The notes beneath the pieces were generated by a model, which was not told the origin of the DNA, did no database searches, and was given only the letters and a program-made list of their open reading frames with translations. Made by a program: the position numbers and the translations under genes. A stretch of 64,000 nucleotides of DNA from Verrucomicrobiaceae bacterium (GTDB lineage: Bacteria; Verrucomicrobiota; Verrucomicrobiia; Verrucomicrobiales; Verrucomicrobiaceae): contig JADJPM010000001.1 in NCBI GenBank assembly GCA_016713245.1, forward strand, positions 868,001 through 932,000, given 5' to 3'. Of this stretch, positions 16,227-24,459 are shown piece by piece (position 1 is the first letter of the stretch; each line of letters starts with the position of its first letter).

Positions 16227-17114
16227 TCACCGCTCCAGCCACAGCGTGCTGGTGCGGAAGTCGAGCGTCATGCGGCTGCCATGCCAGAAACGTGAGCCGA
16301 TGCGCTTTGGCCCTGGCATGACATAGAGCTGAGGATCAGCGTAGGTCTGGCCGCAGAGCGAAATGGCAGGTCCGCGAATGATGCGGGCTCCTGCCTGATC
16401 CGCTCGCACGCTGCCGCCCACGCCCTTCAGCATCAAACCGCGTCCCATGCCGAGGCCACCTTGCGCCTGACCGAGCCGGGCAGCGGTGCTTTGATCAATC
16501 ACAATGCCCCACGACGAGCCGGTATCGACCACCGCATCCCAGGAGATGCCTCCGGTGCTCACACGGATCATCGGCAGGCCGTTCACCATGCGAAAGGGGG
16601 TCCGCGTGAGGCGGTTGCCATCAGGAATGAAGGAGCGGCCAAAACCCAACTCCACGCGGTGGGCCCGGTAATCATAGGTGACGAAGCTGCAAGACCGCCG
16701 GAGGTGATCGATGCCCAAAATGGCGCTACCGAGCCCGCCTGGCCGCTGGCTGGTGCTGGCTCTCACATAGCAGGTGACATTCTCTGTGTGCCACGAACCC
16801 AGATCGAAGCTGCGCATGATGCCCTGCCTGGCTGCGGCGCTACCGTGAATGCCTTTGATGCTCGTCCCACGGCCTGTTTGAGCGATCTCATTCATGGCAG
16901 CGAGGTTGGACTCGATGACGCTGACGGAAGCACCGGTATCGAGCAGCATGGAAACGGGCCGGTGGCGGTTGATGCTGGCATTCACATGCGGCGCATCCGC
17001 CCGGAAATGCAGCGGCAGCACGAGGTCCGCGCCGCCTCGCGAGGGCAAATAGGCCCCTGGCATGACGCAGGAAGCCAGCAAGGAGAGAAAGGGCAGGAGC
17101 AGATGGGGTTTCAT
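16227..17114 (-). CDS. Lipoprotein with two retropepsin-like aspartyl protease domains
   Basis: Two aspartyl-protease triads are visible, 'LLDTGASVSVI' (D59) and 'VVDTGSSWGIV' (D197). Each is followed by a strand-rich region, and the internal duplication matches gag-like/clan AA proteases found in bacteria. The N-terminus ends in LLAS-C16, a lipobox, so the protein is probably membrane-tethered. The upstream in-frame extension was rejected because the signal sequence starts at this ATG. It converges with the sulfatase gene (3 bases apart) and diverges from the RlmI-like gene by 37 bases. Substrate unknown. Confidence 0.82.
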   Translation of the reverse strand: MKPHLLLPFLSLLASCVMPGAYLPSRGGADLVLPLHFRADAPHVNASINRHRPVSMLLDTGASVSVIESNLAAMNEIAQTGRGTSIKGIHGSAAARQGIMRSFDLGSWHTENVTCYVRASTSQRPGGLGSAILGIDHLRRSCSFVTYDYRAHRVELGFGRSFIPDGNRLTRTPFRMVNGLPMIRVSTGGISWDAVVDTGSSWGIVIDQSTAARLGQAQGGLGMGRGLMLKGVGGSVRADQAGARIIRGPAISLCGQTYADPQLYVMPGPKRIGSRFWHGSRMTLDFRTSTLWLER

Positions 17115-17151
17115 GGAAAGGTTCTTGAGCCGGAAGGACAGCGATGCAGTG

Positions 17152-18006
17152 ATGGCGGTGATGGACGAAACGCAACCAACCGATGCCCCGAACGACAATT
17201 ACGAGCTGCTGGACAGCGGCGGAGGTCGTGTGCTCGAAAAATGGGGTCGCGCGGTCTTTGCGAGACCGGGCCAGCAAATCTGGTGGCGGCGTAAACTGCC
17301 CGGCGGCGAGTGGAAGAAGGCGCTGGACCTCAAACGCGATCTGAAGCAGCCACGGAAGGTGCGCTTCGGCCAGCTGGTGTTTCTCATCGGCGGCTCCGGA
17401 GGCAGCCCGCGGGCTCTTGGCCCCGAATTGCATGATTCATGGGATCGCGTGACGGCGATGTGCGCGGCCTTTTCGACAAAGATGCGTCGTCCGGCGCGGG
17501 TGCTTCATCTCTTTGGCGGCGTGGGCGGTCACACCCTAGCGGCGGCGCTGGGTGGAGCGAGTGTGGCGCACGTAGAGGCCCATCAAGAGTCTCTCTCGCG
17601 TGCTCGTGAGAATGCCACGCTGAATGCGACGGCACTCGCCAGTCGTGACATTCGCTGGGTGCTGGATGATCCGATGAAGTTTGCGCAGCGTGAAAAGGCT
17701 CAAAATGCCCGCCACGACCTTGTCATCGTCGATCCGCACAGCTCGCGGGAGGCCAAGCATGGCTTCGAGCCGGAGCGTGACCTTGCCTCACTCATCGCCA
17801 CGGCGAGCGGCTTGCTCAGTGACACGCCGCTGGGCCTCGTGGTGGTCTGCCGTCAGGGGAATCTCTCGCCGACGACACTGCAAAACCTCATGAAACATGA
17901 GCTGAGCATTTTTGGCGGCACTTTTGCCTGCGGTGAGCTTTTGCTGCGCGGTGGCGAAGGAGTGCCACCGGCCCCCTGCGGAGCTTTTGCCCAGTGGCAG
18001 AAGTGA
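17152..18006 (+). CDS. Class I SAM-dependent methyltransferase, RlmI/RlmK-like
   Basis: Residues about 100-260 hold a Rossmann methyltransferase: 'VLHLFGGVGGHTLAAALGGA' (motif I), 'HVEAHQESLSRARENATLN' (motif II), 'DDPMKFAQREK', and 'DLVIVDPHSSREA' as motif IV (VDP instead of the common DPP). The order matches 23S rRNA m5C methyltransferases of the RlmI/YccW group and COG1092 proteins. The PUA domain of RlmI is not recognisable. Starts at 17152 and 17161 are both possible. A G/A-rich stretch about 13 bases before 17152 could serve as ribosome-binding site. The specific target base is not known. Confidence 0.8.
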   Translation: MAVMDETQPTDAPNDNYELLDSGGGRVLEKWGRAVFARPGQQIWWRRKLPGGEWKKALDLKRDLKQPRKVRFGQLVFLIGGSGGSPRALGPELHDSWDRVTAMCAAFSTKMRRPARVLHLFGGVGGHTLAAALGGASVAHVEAHQESLSRARENATLNATALASRDIRWVLDDPMKFAQREKAQNARHDLVIVDPHSSREAKHGFEPERDLASLIATASGLLSDTPLGLVVVCRQGNLSPTTLQNLMKHELSIFGGTFACGELLLRGGEGVPPAPCGAFAQWQK

Positions 18007-19086
18007 TCAGCGGCGCTGCTGAGGATGATGACCGTAAACAGGCTTGGGCTTGTTGAAGGAGGCGCGGCGCAGCTTGTCCATCATCGCGATGCCCATGCCG
18101 TGCTCGAACATCGGCTCAGCGATAATTTCATCGACGCCGAGTTCATCCAGGCGGCGCAGGCAGTGGAAGAAGCGCACGGCAGCCTCCGGGAGCTTTCCGC
18201 TACCAGGGCTGAGCATCATGACCTCTTCCCAATCGTGCAGGCCTGCATAGCCATCACGCTCCTCGCCGCTGAGACTCAGCAGAGCATAGGTTTTACCTTC
18301 CTCGGGCTGAAAATCGGAGGGACGGGTGAGCAGGCGGAGCGGGGTGCGAGGCGCGTAATGCTTCGCGAGCTGGCCGGGGGCATCCGAGGCCTCATCAAGC
18401 AAGGTGCGCGGGGCGAGCTGCACTTTGCCGTAGGGCTTCAAATCCTCCGGCGTGAGCGGGCCGGGCCGCACGATGGTGATGAGAGGCTTCGGACTAGCGG
18501 CCTCAATGCGGATGATGGTCGATTCGAGGCCGTGGAGACTGGCTCCGCCATCGACGATGAGAGGAATGCGTCCATTGAGTTCCGCCTGCACCGCCGCAGC
18601 GCTGGTGGGGCTGATGGAACCGAAGCGGTTCGCACTCGGCGCGGCGAGCGGCTTTTCCAACGCGGCGATGATGCGGCGAAAAACAGGATTGCTGCTCACG
18701 CGGACGGCCACGGTGGGCAGCCCGGCGGTGACGAGATCGGGCACGACGGGCTTCTTCGGCAGCAAAATCGTCAGCGGGCCGGGCCAGAAGCGCTCGGAGA
18801 GCTGCTTCACGACTTGCGCAATCTCCGCCGGAACGTCCGCGACGGTGTCGAGCTGGTTTTTATGCGGTAGATGAACGATGAGCGGATCAAAGGTGGGCCG
18901 TTCTTTGGCCTCGAAGATCTTCGCGACGGCGGCGGCATCGAGCGCATTCGCCGCTAGGCCATAGACGGTCTCCGTGGGCAACGCGACGACCTCTCCACTG
19001 CGCAGCAAACGCACCGCCTCCTCGACGGCGTGGTGCAGAAGCGGTGGCTCGTCAGTGGGGAGGATGGTCGTTTGGATGTCGCTCAT
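18007..19086 (-). CDS. L-threonylcarbamoyladenylate synthase (Sua5/TsaC family)
   Basis: The YrdC/Sua5 domain spans residues about 20-210, with 'GEVVALPTETVYGLAANA', 'KERP..DPLIVHL', 'FWPGPLT' and 'PLAAPSANRFGSISPTSA'. The C-terminal Sua5-specific domain follows, bringing the protein to 359 residues. It makes threonylcarbamoyl-AMP for t6A37 modification of ANN-decoding tRNAs. The ATG overlaps the folE2 stop by 4 bases, so the two are translationally coupled. It converges with the RlmI-like gene, whose stop is adjacent. Confidence 0.95.
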   Translation of the reverse strand: MSDIQTTILPTDEPPLLHHAVEEAVRLLRSGEVVALPTETVYGLAANALDAAAVAKIFEAKERPTFDPLIVHLPHKNQLDTVADVPAEIAQVVKQLSERFWPGPLTILLPKKPVVPDLVTAGLPTVAVRVSSNPVFRRIIAALEKPLAAPSANRFGSISPTSAAAVQAELNGRIPLIVDGGASLHGLESTIIRIEAASPKPLITIVRPGPLTPEDLKPYGKVQLAPRTLLDEASDAPGQLAKHYAPRTPLRLLTRPSDFQPEEGKTYALLSLSGEERDGYAGLHDWEEVMMLSPGSGKLPEAAVRFFHCLRRLDELGVDEIIAEPMFEHGMGIAMMDKLRRASFNKPKPVYGHHPQQRR

Positions 19087-19871
19087 GAGGGGCGTGCCGG
19101 GCTTTCGATCATGGCCCAGGCGTTGTGATTGTGGATGGACTCGAAGTTTTCGGCCTCGACGCGGAACCAAGTGATACGCGGATGACTTTTGACCTTCTGA
19201 GCAACGTTGCGCACGAGATCTTCGACGAAGACGGGATTGTCGTAGGCGGCCTCGGTGACGAATTTTTCATCGGGACGCTTCAGTAGGCTGTAAAGCTGGG
19301 CGCTGGCGGAGGTCTCGACGAGTTCGATGAGGTCCTCAATCCAGACGGGCTCGCTGAAGCGGATGGCGAGGGTGACGATGCCACGCTGATTGTGCGCTCC
19401 ACGGGCGCTGATGGCCTTCGAGCAGGGGCAGAGCGTGGTCACGGGCACTTCGACGGTCAAAACGAAGTCCGTCTGCTCTTTGTCGGCATTTACCTCGAAG
19501 ATGACGCCGTAATCGAGCAGGCCCTCCGCACCGGAGACGGGCGCTTTTTTGGCGCGGAAATAGGGAAAGCGGAGCTCGACGTGCGCTTTGTCCGCGTGGA
19601 GCTTTTTGATGAGTTCCTTGGGCATGCCGGCCACGGTGCTAACGGTGAGCTCGGTGCCGTGGGCATGCAGCACCTCGACAAAGCGGCTCATGTGCGTGCC
19701 TTTGTATTGATGCGGCAGATCGACGGCGAGGGAGACCGTGGCCACGGTGTGCTGCACGGCGCTATCGCGATCGCGGATGCGCAGGGGGAAGCGCAGGCTG
19801 CGAACGCCCACGCGGTCGATGGGAAGCTGGCGGTCGTCGCGTTCGCTCTGGGTGTCAGTGAGGGCGGACAT
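19083..19871 (-). CDS. folE2: GTP cyclohydrolase FolE2 (type IB)
   Basis: The 262-residue protein matches the FolE2/COG1469 family: 'DLPHQYKGTHMSRFVE' (residues about 52-67), 'TTLCPCSKAIS' with the metal-binding cysteines (about 145-155), and 'AHNQRG'. It catalyses GTP to 7,8-dihydroneopterin triphosphate, the first step of folate and queuosine synthesis. Being the zinc-independent isoform, it is often Zur-controlled in other bacteria. No Zur box was identified here. A terminator-like hairpin lies only 20 bases upstream of its ATG, so expression may depend on read-through from rpsR. Confidence 0.95.
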   Translation of the reverse strand: MSALTDTQSERDDRQLPIDRVGVRSLRFPLRIRDRDSAVQHTVATVSLAVDLPHQYKGTHMSRFVEVLHAHGTELTVSTVAGMPKELIKKLHADKAHVELRFPYFRAKKAPVSGAEGLLDYGVIFEVNADKEQTDFVLTVEVPVTTLCPCSKAISARGAHNQRGIVTLAIRFSEPVWIEDLIELVETSASAQLYSLLKRPDEKFVTEAAYDNPVFVEDLVRNVAQKVKSHPRITWFRVEAENFESIHNHNAWAMIESPARPS

Positions 19872-19891
19872 GGAAGGGAAAGCTGGGAGAC

Positions 19892-19925
19892 AAAAATCCC
19901 ACTGCCGCCGGAGCAACAGTGGGAT
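19892..19925 (-). terminator. Terminator or attenuator between rpsR and folE2
   Basis: A 9-bp perfect stem (19896-19904 with 19917-19925) encloses a 12-nt loop. On the minus strand it is followed by five U (19892-19896). It begins 29 bases past the rpsR stop, and only 20 bases remain before the folE2 ATG. Confidence 0.8.
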
Positions 19926-19953
19926 CAAGATGAAAAATCAACGCCGGACCGGA

Positions 19954-20193
19954 TCAGGGCAGCAGGTTGATGGAGCGGGCACGCTTGACCTCACGGACGA
20001 CCTTGCGATGAAGCCAGGCAGGGAGGCCGGTGACGCGGCGGGGGATGAGCTTGCCGGATTCCGTGGTGAAACGGGCCAGGATCTCAGGGTTGGTGTAGAC
20101 GACCTTCTCCACGGGGATGTCCACGCGACGGCGGGGCATCTTACGGTTGTGACGGCGCAGGTTGGAGAGACGTTCTTTGGTCTTCGGTTGCAT
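19954..20193 (-). CDS. rpsR: 30S ribosomal protein S18
   Basis: The 79-residue protein has the S18 core 'DIPVEKVVYTNPEILARFTTESGKLIPRRVTG' (split across residues 25-56) and 'VVREVKRAR' near the C-terminus. It binds S6 on the 30S platform. The gene starts 13 bases after the rpmG stop and is followed by a hairpin terminator. rpsF is not adjacent, unlike in many bacteria. Confidence 0.96.
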   Translation of the reverse strand: MQPKTKERLSNLRRHNRKMPRRRVDIPVEKVVYTNPEILARFTTESGKLIPRRVTGLPAWLHRKVVREVKRARSINLLP

Positions 20194-20206
20194 GGTAAGG
20201 GACGGA

Positions 20207-20380
20207 TTAGCGGATTTCGCGGTGCAGGGTGCGCTTCTTCATGAAGTGATTAAACTTCACTTTCTCGAGGCGGTTCGGCGTGCGGACGCTTTTCTTGTTG
20301 CGCGTGGTCACGTAGCGTGAAGTCGGCATTCCTGCGGCTTTCGCTTCGGTGCATTCAAGGATGATGATGTCTCGCGGCAT
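20207..20380 (-). CDS. rpmG: 50S ribosomal protein L33
   Basis: A 57-codon frame encodes a protein beginning MPRDIIILECTEAKAAGMP, with 'SRYVTTRNKKS' and 'LEKVKFNHFMKKRTLHREIR' following. This matches L33. It keeps only one cysteine (residue 10) and so is of the zinc-free (C-minus) type. It is directly upstream of rpsR and was too short to be obvious by length alone. The start codon follows the A-rich AAAATT stretch upstream. Confidence 0.93.
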   Translation of the reverse strand: MPRDIIILECTEAKAAGMPTSRYVTTRNKKSVRTPNRLEKVKFNHFMKKRTLHREIR

Positions 20381-20404
20381 AATTTTTGGGGCGCGGAGGC
20401 TAGG

Positions 20405-21466
20405 TTACTCTTTACTAAAGTCAAGCGACTCTCCTGAGTTGTTCGAATTCGAGCTGCTGGTGGTGGTTTCTTCCTCGTCTTTGTCGTCGTCTTTATCGTC
20501 ATCGGCACCGTCATCGAGGCCGAAGAGACTGTGGACGGGGCGATTCCAGGAGTTCCGGCGGCCTTCGCGTTCGATCTTCTCCTGCCATTTGATGCCGTAA
20601 CGGGCGAAAGGCATGGCTTCGAGGCGCTCCTCCATGATTTTTTCGCCGGTGCCTTCGCAGATGCCGTAGGTGCCGTTGTCGATGCGTTTGATCGCCTCGT
20701 TGATCTCGTAAAGGGCGTCCTGCTCCTTGCCGAGAAGGCTGAGAGCGAAATCGCGGTCGTAGGCATCGCTGCCAGCATCGGCTTGATGCATGCCGAAGGC
20801 GGAGGAATCACCGCCGCCACCCATGGTCTCGCTAGCCACGCCTTCAATGGAGTTCATGTAGGCATCACGAAGCTCAATGAGGCGCTGCTTCTGCTTTTTG
20901 AGGAACGGGGTCATCTTCACCGGACCTTTGGCGATTTCGATGGTGGCGCCTTCTTCCTCGGCGACGCGGCGGGGCGTGCCGGTCTTCGGGCCGGTGCTGA
21001 CCTTCCCCTTCGGAATGGTCACGGGAGCCTTGGAGGAGGGTTTGGAAGGTTTTGCTGGGGCTGCGGGCTTCGCAACCGGGGCAGCAGGTGCGGGCGCTGG
21101 AGCAGCCTTCTTTTCAGGGGCTTTCACCGCGGGCTTCACCGGCGCTTTGGGAGCGGGAGCAGGGGCTTTTTTGGCTGGAGCCGCTGGCTTCTTAGCTGGG
21201 GCGGCGGTTTTGGCAGGCGCTGCTTTTTTCGCAGGAGCGGCCTTTTTGGGGGCCGACTTGGCCGCTGGCTTCTTGGCCGGGGCGGCTTTTTTGGGTGCGG
21301 GTTTCGCAGGAGCTTTCTTCACAGGTTTGGGGGCAGGCTTTTTGGAAGCGGGTTTCTTAACGGGGACAGGTTTCCCCTTCGGCTTCCCTGCCGGTTTAGA
21401 AGGCGCTTTCTTGGCGGGCTTCGCAGTAGGCTTCTTGGCCGCTGCTTTGGACTTTTTCGCAGGCAT
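20405..21466 (-). CDS. DksA/TraR-like protein with histone-H1-like Lys/Ala/Pro tail and degenerate zinc finger
   Basis: Residues 1 to about 165 are almost entirely Lys, Ala and Pro in KKP/AKK/PAP repeats, resembling histone H1 C-terminal tails. The next about 130 residues are DksA-like. A helical coiled-coil ('FLKKQKQRLIELRDAYMNSI', 'ALSLLGKEQDALYEINEAIKRID') is followed by 'GTYGICEGTGEKIMEERLEAMP', the dog-tag region. Of the four zinc-binding cysteines of classic DksA only the first remains. The C-terminus is acidic and serine-rich. It may bind DNA through its tail and/or RNA polymerase through the coiled coil (inference). The ATG is set by the start of the basic tail. Confidence 0.82.
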   Translation of the reverse strand: MPAKKSKAAAKKPTAKPAKKAPSKPAGKPKGKPVPVKKPASKKPAPKPVKKAPAKPAPKKAAPAKKPAAKSAPKKAAPAKKAAPAKTAAPAKKPAAPAKKAPAPAPKAPVKPAVKAPEKKAAPAPAPAAPVAKPAAPAKPSKPSSKAPVTIPKGKVSTGPKTGTPRRVAEEEGATIEIAKGPVKMTPFLKKQKQRLIELRDAYMNSIEGVASETMGGGGDSSAFGMHQADAGSDAYDRDFALSLLGKEQDALYEINEAIKRIDNGTYGICEGTGEKIMEERLEAMPFARYGIKWQEKIEREGRRNSWNRPVHSLFGLDDGADDDKDDDKDEEETTTSSSNSNNSGESLDFSKE

Positions 21467-21652
21467 GGACGGGCAGGGTGTTGAGTTCCGAAGGATGTTT
21501 TCAATCAGCCCGCATCGGCGGGCCGGAAAAAGAGGCGCGGATTCTGTCTCGCTTGCCAGAAAGCGCAAACGGATATTCCGAGGCACCAAAATGCTTCGGA
21601 AGCCCGTATTTTGGCCGGTTGCCGCATTTCGCGGCTGCCGTAAGCTTCCGCC

Positions 21653-21997
21653 ATGCCCACTGATCCAGCCTCCAGTTCTCCCGTTACACGCCTGTGGTCC
21701 TTCATTCGGGCCATTCTCGATCTCGTGCTCGATTTGAGCTTTAAGCGTCTCGTGACGCCGAAGCTCATCCGGGTGGTCTATGCACTGAGCCTCGTCGGTG
21801 CTGTGATCTACACCTGGCGCTGGATGGATAGCTTCCTGGGCTTCATCACGGCTCCCCTGGCCTTTCTGGCCTATGCCATCGTGGCCCGCGTGACGGTGGA
21901 ACTGATCCTCGTCACCTTCCGCATCGCCGAAAAGATCGCCCCGCTGGATGAGAATGCCCCGCACCAGGAAGACGTGCTCTCGCAGCTCAAGAAATGA
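21653..21997 (+). CDS. DUF4282 membrane protein
   Basis: The 114-residue protein has two transmembrane helices (about residues 40-58 and 64-85) in the DUF4282 pattern 'LDLSFKRLVTPKLIRVVYALSLV...WRW...FI.APL.FL......R...E'. Function of the family is unknown. The end overlaps the 3' end of the convergent glcD-like gene by 11 bases. Confidence 0.82.
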   Translation: MPTDPASSSPVTRLWSFIRAILDLVLDLSFKRLVTPKLIRVVYALSLVGAVIYTWRWMDSFLGFITAPLAFLAYAIVARVTVELILVTFRIAEKIAPLDENAPHQEDVLSQLKK

Positions 21998-23360
21998 ACT
22001 TCCCGGGGTTCAAAATCCCGTTCGGATCGAGCGCCTTCTTCAGTGCCGTGTGCATCGCCCGAGCCGCCTCAGGCACCGCATGCGGATACCAGCGTGCCTT
22101 CGCGATGCCGATACCGTGCTCGCCGGTGATGGCACCTTTCCAGGCGATGATTTGATGGAAAAGACGGTCGAGAGCGGCCTCGGCACGCTCGCGGATCGCG
22201 GGATCGTCCATCGTGGGCACCATGATGTTCACGTGGATGTTGCCATCGCCGGCATGGCCGAAACAGGCCACGGGGAAGCCAAACTCAGTCTGCAACTGCT
22301 CGGCGAACTCGACGAGTTCCACGAGTTTGCCACGGGGCACGACGATGTCTTCGTTCAGCTTGATGAGACCGGTGTTGCGCAGGCTGTAGCTGAACTCGCG
22401 GCGCAGCTTCCAAAACGCCTCGCATGCTTCCTCGCCCATGGCCTCTTCGAGGCAGATGCAGCCAAGCTCACGCACGAGCTTAGCCAGCAGTTGCAGCTCA
22501 CCTTTGACCGACTCGCTCTGCCCGTCGATCTCGACAAGCAAATGCGCATCACCCTTCGGTGTGACCGATTCGCCGAGATACTCACGAGCCGCACGGAGGG
22601 TAAATTTGTCCGCGATCTCGAGCGCCGAGGGTAAAAACCCGCTGCCGAGGATGCGCTGCACGGCGTTCGCCGCTTCGGCAAAGGAGTTGAAGCCTGCAGA
22701 GAGCATCGCACGCATTGGTGGATGCGGGATGATGCGCAGCGTCGCCTGCGTGACGACGCCGAGAAGCCCTTCACTGCCCACCATGAGGCCCACGAGGTCA
22801 AAACCTGTTTTGTTTTTGTGACAACGACCGCCTACCTCGACGATGCTGCCGTCCGCCAGCACCGCCTGCAAGCCCAGCACATAATGCCGCGTGACTCCGT
22901 ATTTCAAGCAGCGAGGCCCGCCGGCATTCGTGGCGATATTTCCGCCGAGGCTGCACTCCTTCAGCGAGGCCGGGTCCGGCGGATAAAACCAGCCGAGTTT
23001 GCGCACCGCAGCCTGCAAATGGCCCGTGATCACCCCCGGCTCCACCACGGCCACGCCATCCTCCGTTTTGATTTCGACGATGCGATTCATCTTCGCCAAC
23101 GAGAGAGCAATCCCCCCACGTGACGGCACACAACCTCCCACATAACCCACACGGGCCCCCTGTGGCGTCACTGGAATCTGGTGCTCATTCGCAAAGCGCA
23201 GCGTTTCGGACACATCGTCCACGTTCTGCGCATGCACCACGACCTCTGGCGGGTTCGAGGCGAACCATTTGTCCGTGCTGTGCGTGGCAAGATCGGCTGC
23301 GGTGGTCGAGACGCGGTCGGGGCCGAGCAGAAGACACAGTTGATCGGCGAGAGAAGCCAT
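21987..23360 (-). CDS. FAD-linked oxidase, GlcD/D-lactate dehydrogenase type
   Basis: This 457-residue protein has an N-terminal PCMH-type FAD-binding domain: 'PEVVVHAQNVDDVSETLRFAN', 'VTPQGARVGYVGGCVPSRGGI', 'DPASLKECSLGGNIATNAGGPRCLKYG', 'GLMVGSEGLLGVVT'. The FAD-oxidase C-terminal domain follows, with 'CFGHAGDGNIHVNIM' and 'GAITGEHGIG'. It oxidises a 2-hydroxy acid such as glycolate or D-lactate. GlcE and GlcF partners are not next to it. The ATG is one codon after an in-frame GTG. It starts 5 bases downstream of the frr stop, so it is probably co-transcribed with frr. Confidence 0.92.
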   Translation of the reverse strand: MASLADQLCLLLGPDRVSTTAADLATHSTDKWFASNPPEVVVHAQNVDDVSETLRFANEHQIPVTPQGARVGYVGGCVPSRGGIALSLAKMNRIVEIKTEDGVAVVEPGVITGHLQAAVRKLGWFYPPDPASLKECSLGGNIATNAGGPRCLKYGVTRHYVLGLQAVLADGSIVEVGGRCHKNKTGFDLVGLMVGSEGLLGVVTQATLRIIPHPPMRAMLSAGFNSFAEAANAVQRILGSGFLPSALEIADKFTLRAAREYLGESVTPKGDAHLLVEIDGQSESVKGELQLLAKLVRELGCICLEEAMGEEACEAFWKLRREFSYSLRNTGLIKLNEDIVVPRGKLVELVEFAEQLQTEFGFPVACFGHAGDGNIHVNIMVPTMDDPAIRERAEAALDRLFHQIIAWKGAITGEHGIGIAKARWYPHAVPEAARAMHTALKKALDPNGILNPGKFIS

Positions 23361-23365
23361 CACGC

Positions 23366-23932
23366 TTAAACCGTCAGGATTTCCTTCTCTTTGGAGACGA
23401 CGTGCTGATCGATTTCGGCGATCTTTTTGTCCGTCATCGTCTGCACATCTTTTTCGAGACGGTGGAGATCGTCTTCGGTGATGCTGCTCTCTTTTTCAGC
23501 GGCCTTGAGGGCCTCTAGCGCACTGCGGCGGGCGCTGCGGACGCGGACGCGGGCTTCTTCGCCCAGTTGCTTGCACATTTTCACCATCTGCTCACGTCGC
23601 TCCTGGGAAAGGGCGGGAATCGGGAGTCGAATCACCTTCCCCTCGATGCTGCCATTCAGACCGAGGCGTGACTCGCGGATCGCTCGGTCGATGTCCTGCA
23701 GCGTGCTCGAATCAAACGGCTCGATGCGGATCAGGCGTGCGTCCGGCGTGGTGATCATGGCGAGTTGCTTCAGTTTCATGTTGCTGCCGTAACTATGAAC
23801 GTGAACGTCCAGGTTCTCGACGAGCGTGGGGTTCGCCTTGCCCGTGCGCACGGTGGCAAATTCGTGAATGGCGTGCTCGACGGCTTTCGTCATCGATTCT
23901 TCGCATTCCATGATGGTGAGTTCAGCGTCCAT
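23366..23932 (-). CDS. frr: Ribosome recycling factor
   Basis: The 188-residue protein matches RRF throughout: 'FATVRTGKANPTLVENLDV', 'LKQLAMITTPDARLIRIEPFD', 'GKVIRLPIPALSQERREQMVK', 'EEARVRVRSARRSALE' and 'TEDDLHRLEKDVQTMTDK'. It splits post-termination ribosomes together with EF-G. pyrH, the usual upstream neighbour, is absent. An IS630 remnant lies upstream instead. Confidence 0.96.
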   Translation of the reverse strand: MDAELTIMECEESMTKAVEHAIHEFATVRTGKANPTLVENLDVHVHSYGSNMKLKQLAMITTPDARLIRIEPFDSSTLQDIDRAIRESRLGLNGSIEGKVIRLPIPALSQERREQMVKMCKQLGEEARVRVRSARRSALEALKAAEKESSITEDDLHRLEKDVQTMTDKKIAEIDQHVVSKEKEILTV

Positions 23933-24028
23933 AAGGGATCAGGGATAAGTGGTTCCTCCTTCTTGGATGCGGCTTCGGGGCAGCTCAAGCGCAATCCTAC
24001 ATCCTTCGAGGATGGTCTGGGGTGACAA

Positions 24029-24400
24029 AACGTCTTCGCGGTCTTGCTTGCCGACGCGGAGCGTCTTTTTTATATGTCAGCCCCACGTCGACGAGCACAT
24101 CGTAGATGGCGGGCAGTGTGCACTCCAACCTCAGGGCATCGCGCAACTCGGTCAAGGTCATGTCAGGCTTGCGCTGGAGTTGCTTGCGGATCGTGATGCG
24201 GTGCTCCGCCACGATCTTCTTCTTGCGTCCGGCGAGGTGATGTCGCGGCTTGATGCAGCCGGTCTTGCGCCGCTGCTGGAGCAGCTTTTGACCATGCCGT
24301 AAGAGACGCCAAAGCGCCGGGCGACCTGTTCTTGCGTGCCTTCACCGCGGTCGCAGGTGCTGATGATGCGTTGACGAAGATCGAGAGACAGAGTGGCCAT
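24029..24400 (-). pseudogene. IS630-family transposase remnant (N-terminal part only)
   Basis: Three reading-frame pieces join into the N-terminal part of an IS630 transposase. First comes a helix-turn-helix region from ATG 24400 ('LSLDLRQRIISTCDRGEGTQEQVARRFGVS' in two halves). Then a second frame has 'KPRHHLAGRKKKIV' and 'LRDALRLECTLPAIYDVL'. A third returns to the first frame with 'TLRVGKQDRED'. The frame changes fall at an A4 run (24286-24289, one base short) and an A6 run (24066-24071, one base long). The DDE catalytic domain is missing after about 24029. The element is dead. No clear terminal inverted repeats were found. Confidence 0.8.
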
Positions 24401-24459
24401 GCCTTCCCTCAGCACCAGCTTCATGCTATTCAACATGAGTATTTAGAATACACTAAAGC

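Noticed and set aside
24280..24295. Functional programmed -1 frameshift producing an active IS630 transposase
   Set aside because: A second shift of opposite sense follows and the whole DDE domain is missing, so no active enzyme could result.
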